Shown here: positions 5,099 through 5,209 of the stretch, in pieces
How positions within the stretch are numbered: position 1 is the first letter of the stretch
How the letters are laid out: every line of letters starts with the position of its first letter
NCBI GenBank assembly: GCA_002422955.1
Contig: DITY01000128.1
Location: 1-5,209, forward strand
Length of the DNA: 5,209 bases
From: Planctomycetaceae bacterium UBA6172
Lineage (GTDB): Bacteria > Planctomycetota > Planctomycetia > Pirellulales > Pirellulaceae
Direction: 5' to 3'
Translations under genes and position numbers: made by a program
Notes under the pieces: model-generated
What the model was told of the DNA's origin: nothing
Databases searched by the model: none
The model's input: only the letters and a program-made list of their open reading frames with translations

Positions 5099-5209
5099 CT
5101 ACTGGGGCATCTGAACGACTTCCGAACCGGCCGAGGTCGAGAGCGACCGCCAGAGGATCAAGTCGATGCTCTCGGTGAAAAACTGGACGGACGCATCAGC
5201 CAAGCAATT
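5099..5209 (-). CDS. C-terminus of a DUF1559 (prepilin-like) protein (partial, runs off right edge)
   Basis: The last 36 residues are visible, from NCLADASVQFFTESID through LILWRSLSTSAGSEVVQMPQ to a TAG stop at 5101-5099. Their layout matches the end of DUF1559 proteins, which are greatly expanded in planctomycetes: a 'ADGSVRFI' strand, then 'ID...WR.L.T..GGEVV'. Family members usually have a type IV pilin-like N-terminal membrane helix and an H-X9-DG motif near the C-terminus; their role is unproven. Here the motif's glycine is replaced, reading D-A in LADASV. The N-terminal helix and motif histidine lie outside the window. A strong terminator at 4987-4941 ends this transcript, so it is probably independent of the genes to its left. 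Confidence 0.78.
   Translation of the reverse strand, partial: NCLADASVQFFTESIDLILWRSLSTSAGSEVVQMPQ

Overview
The window looks like chromosomal DNA from a high-GC planctomycete, probably of the Pirellulales/Rhodopirellula type (inferred). Three gene families point there: a DUF1559-type (prepilin-like) C-terminus at the right edge, a planctomycete-type cytochrome c domain fused to a DUF2231 membrane domain, and a long secreted TIGR03790-type protein. A bacterial microcompartment (BMC) shell protein is also compatible with this phylum. Every gene I can support is on the minus strand, so transcription runs right to left. I see no tRNA, rRNA, CRISPR array, insertion sequence or phage gene.

Reading in the direction of transcription: (1) 5209-5099 is the last 36 codons of a DUF1559 protein, followed by a strong intrinsic terminator (4987-4941). 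(2) 5098-4633 is non-coding and also holds a second terminator-like hairpin (4837-4788). (3) 4632-2533 encodes a 699-residue exported protein with a TIGR03790-type core and an internal TPR-like helical stretch. (4) 2532-2272 is a 261-base GC-rich spacer with possible leader-RNA structure. (5) 2271-1051 encodes an exported and membrane-bound c-type cytochrome/DUF2231 fusion with a long Pro/Glu/Ala/Thr-rich tail. (6) 1050-866 is an AT-richer spacer with two related inverted repeats. (7) 865-221 encodes a tandem-domain BMC shell protein. (8) 220-57 contains a hairpin and then a good sigma70-type promoter overlapped by an imperfect palindrome. (9) 56-1 is the start of a gene that runs off the left edge and resembles planctomycete MarR-type regulators.

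The left third is the most interesting part. The BMC gene is an in-frame fusion of two complete BMC domains joined by a linker of roughly 40-50 residues. The second domain keeps its own ATG and a well-spaced Shine-Dalgarno sequence. One gene could therefore yield both a tandem (pseudohexamer-forming) shell protein and a 93-residue single-domain shell protein. The two domains have different pore loops. No enzyme of a known microcompartment pathway lies within the window, so the cargo and substrate cannot be read from it. A regulator-like gene with an operator-like site lies directly downstream, which suggests a controlled, possibly catabolic, locus continuing to the left. Any functional link between the BMC gene and the cytochrome/DUF2231 or TIGR03790 genes is only inferred from proximity and shared direction.
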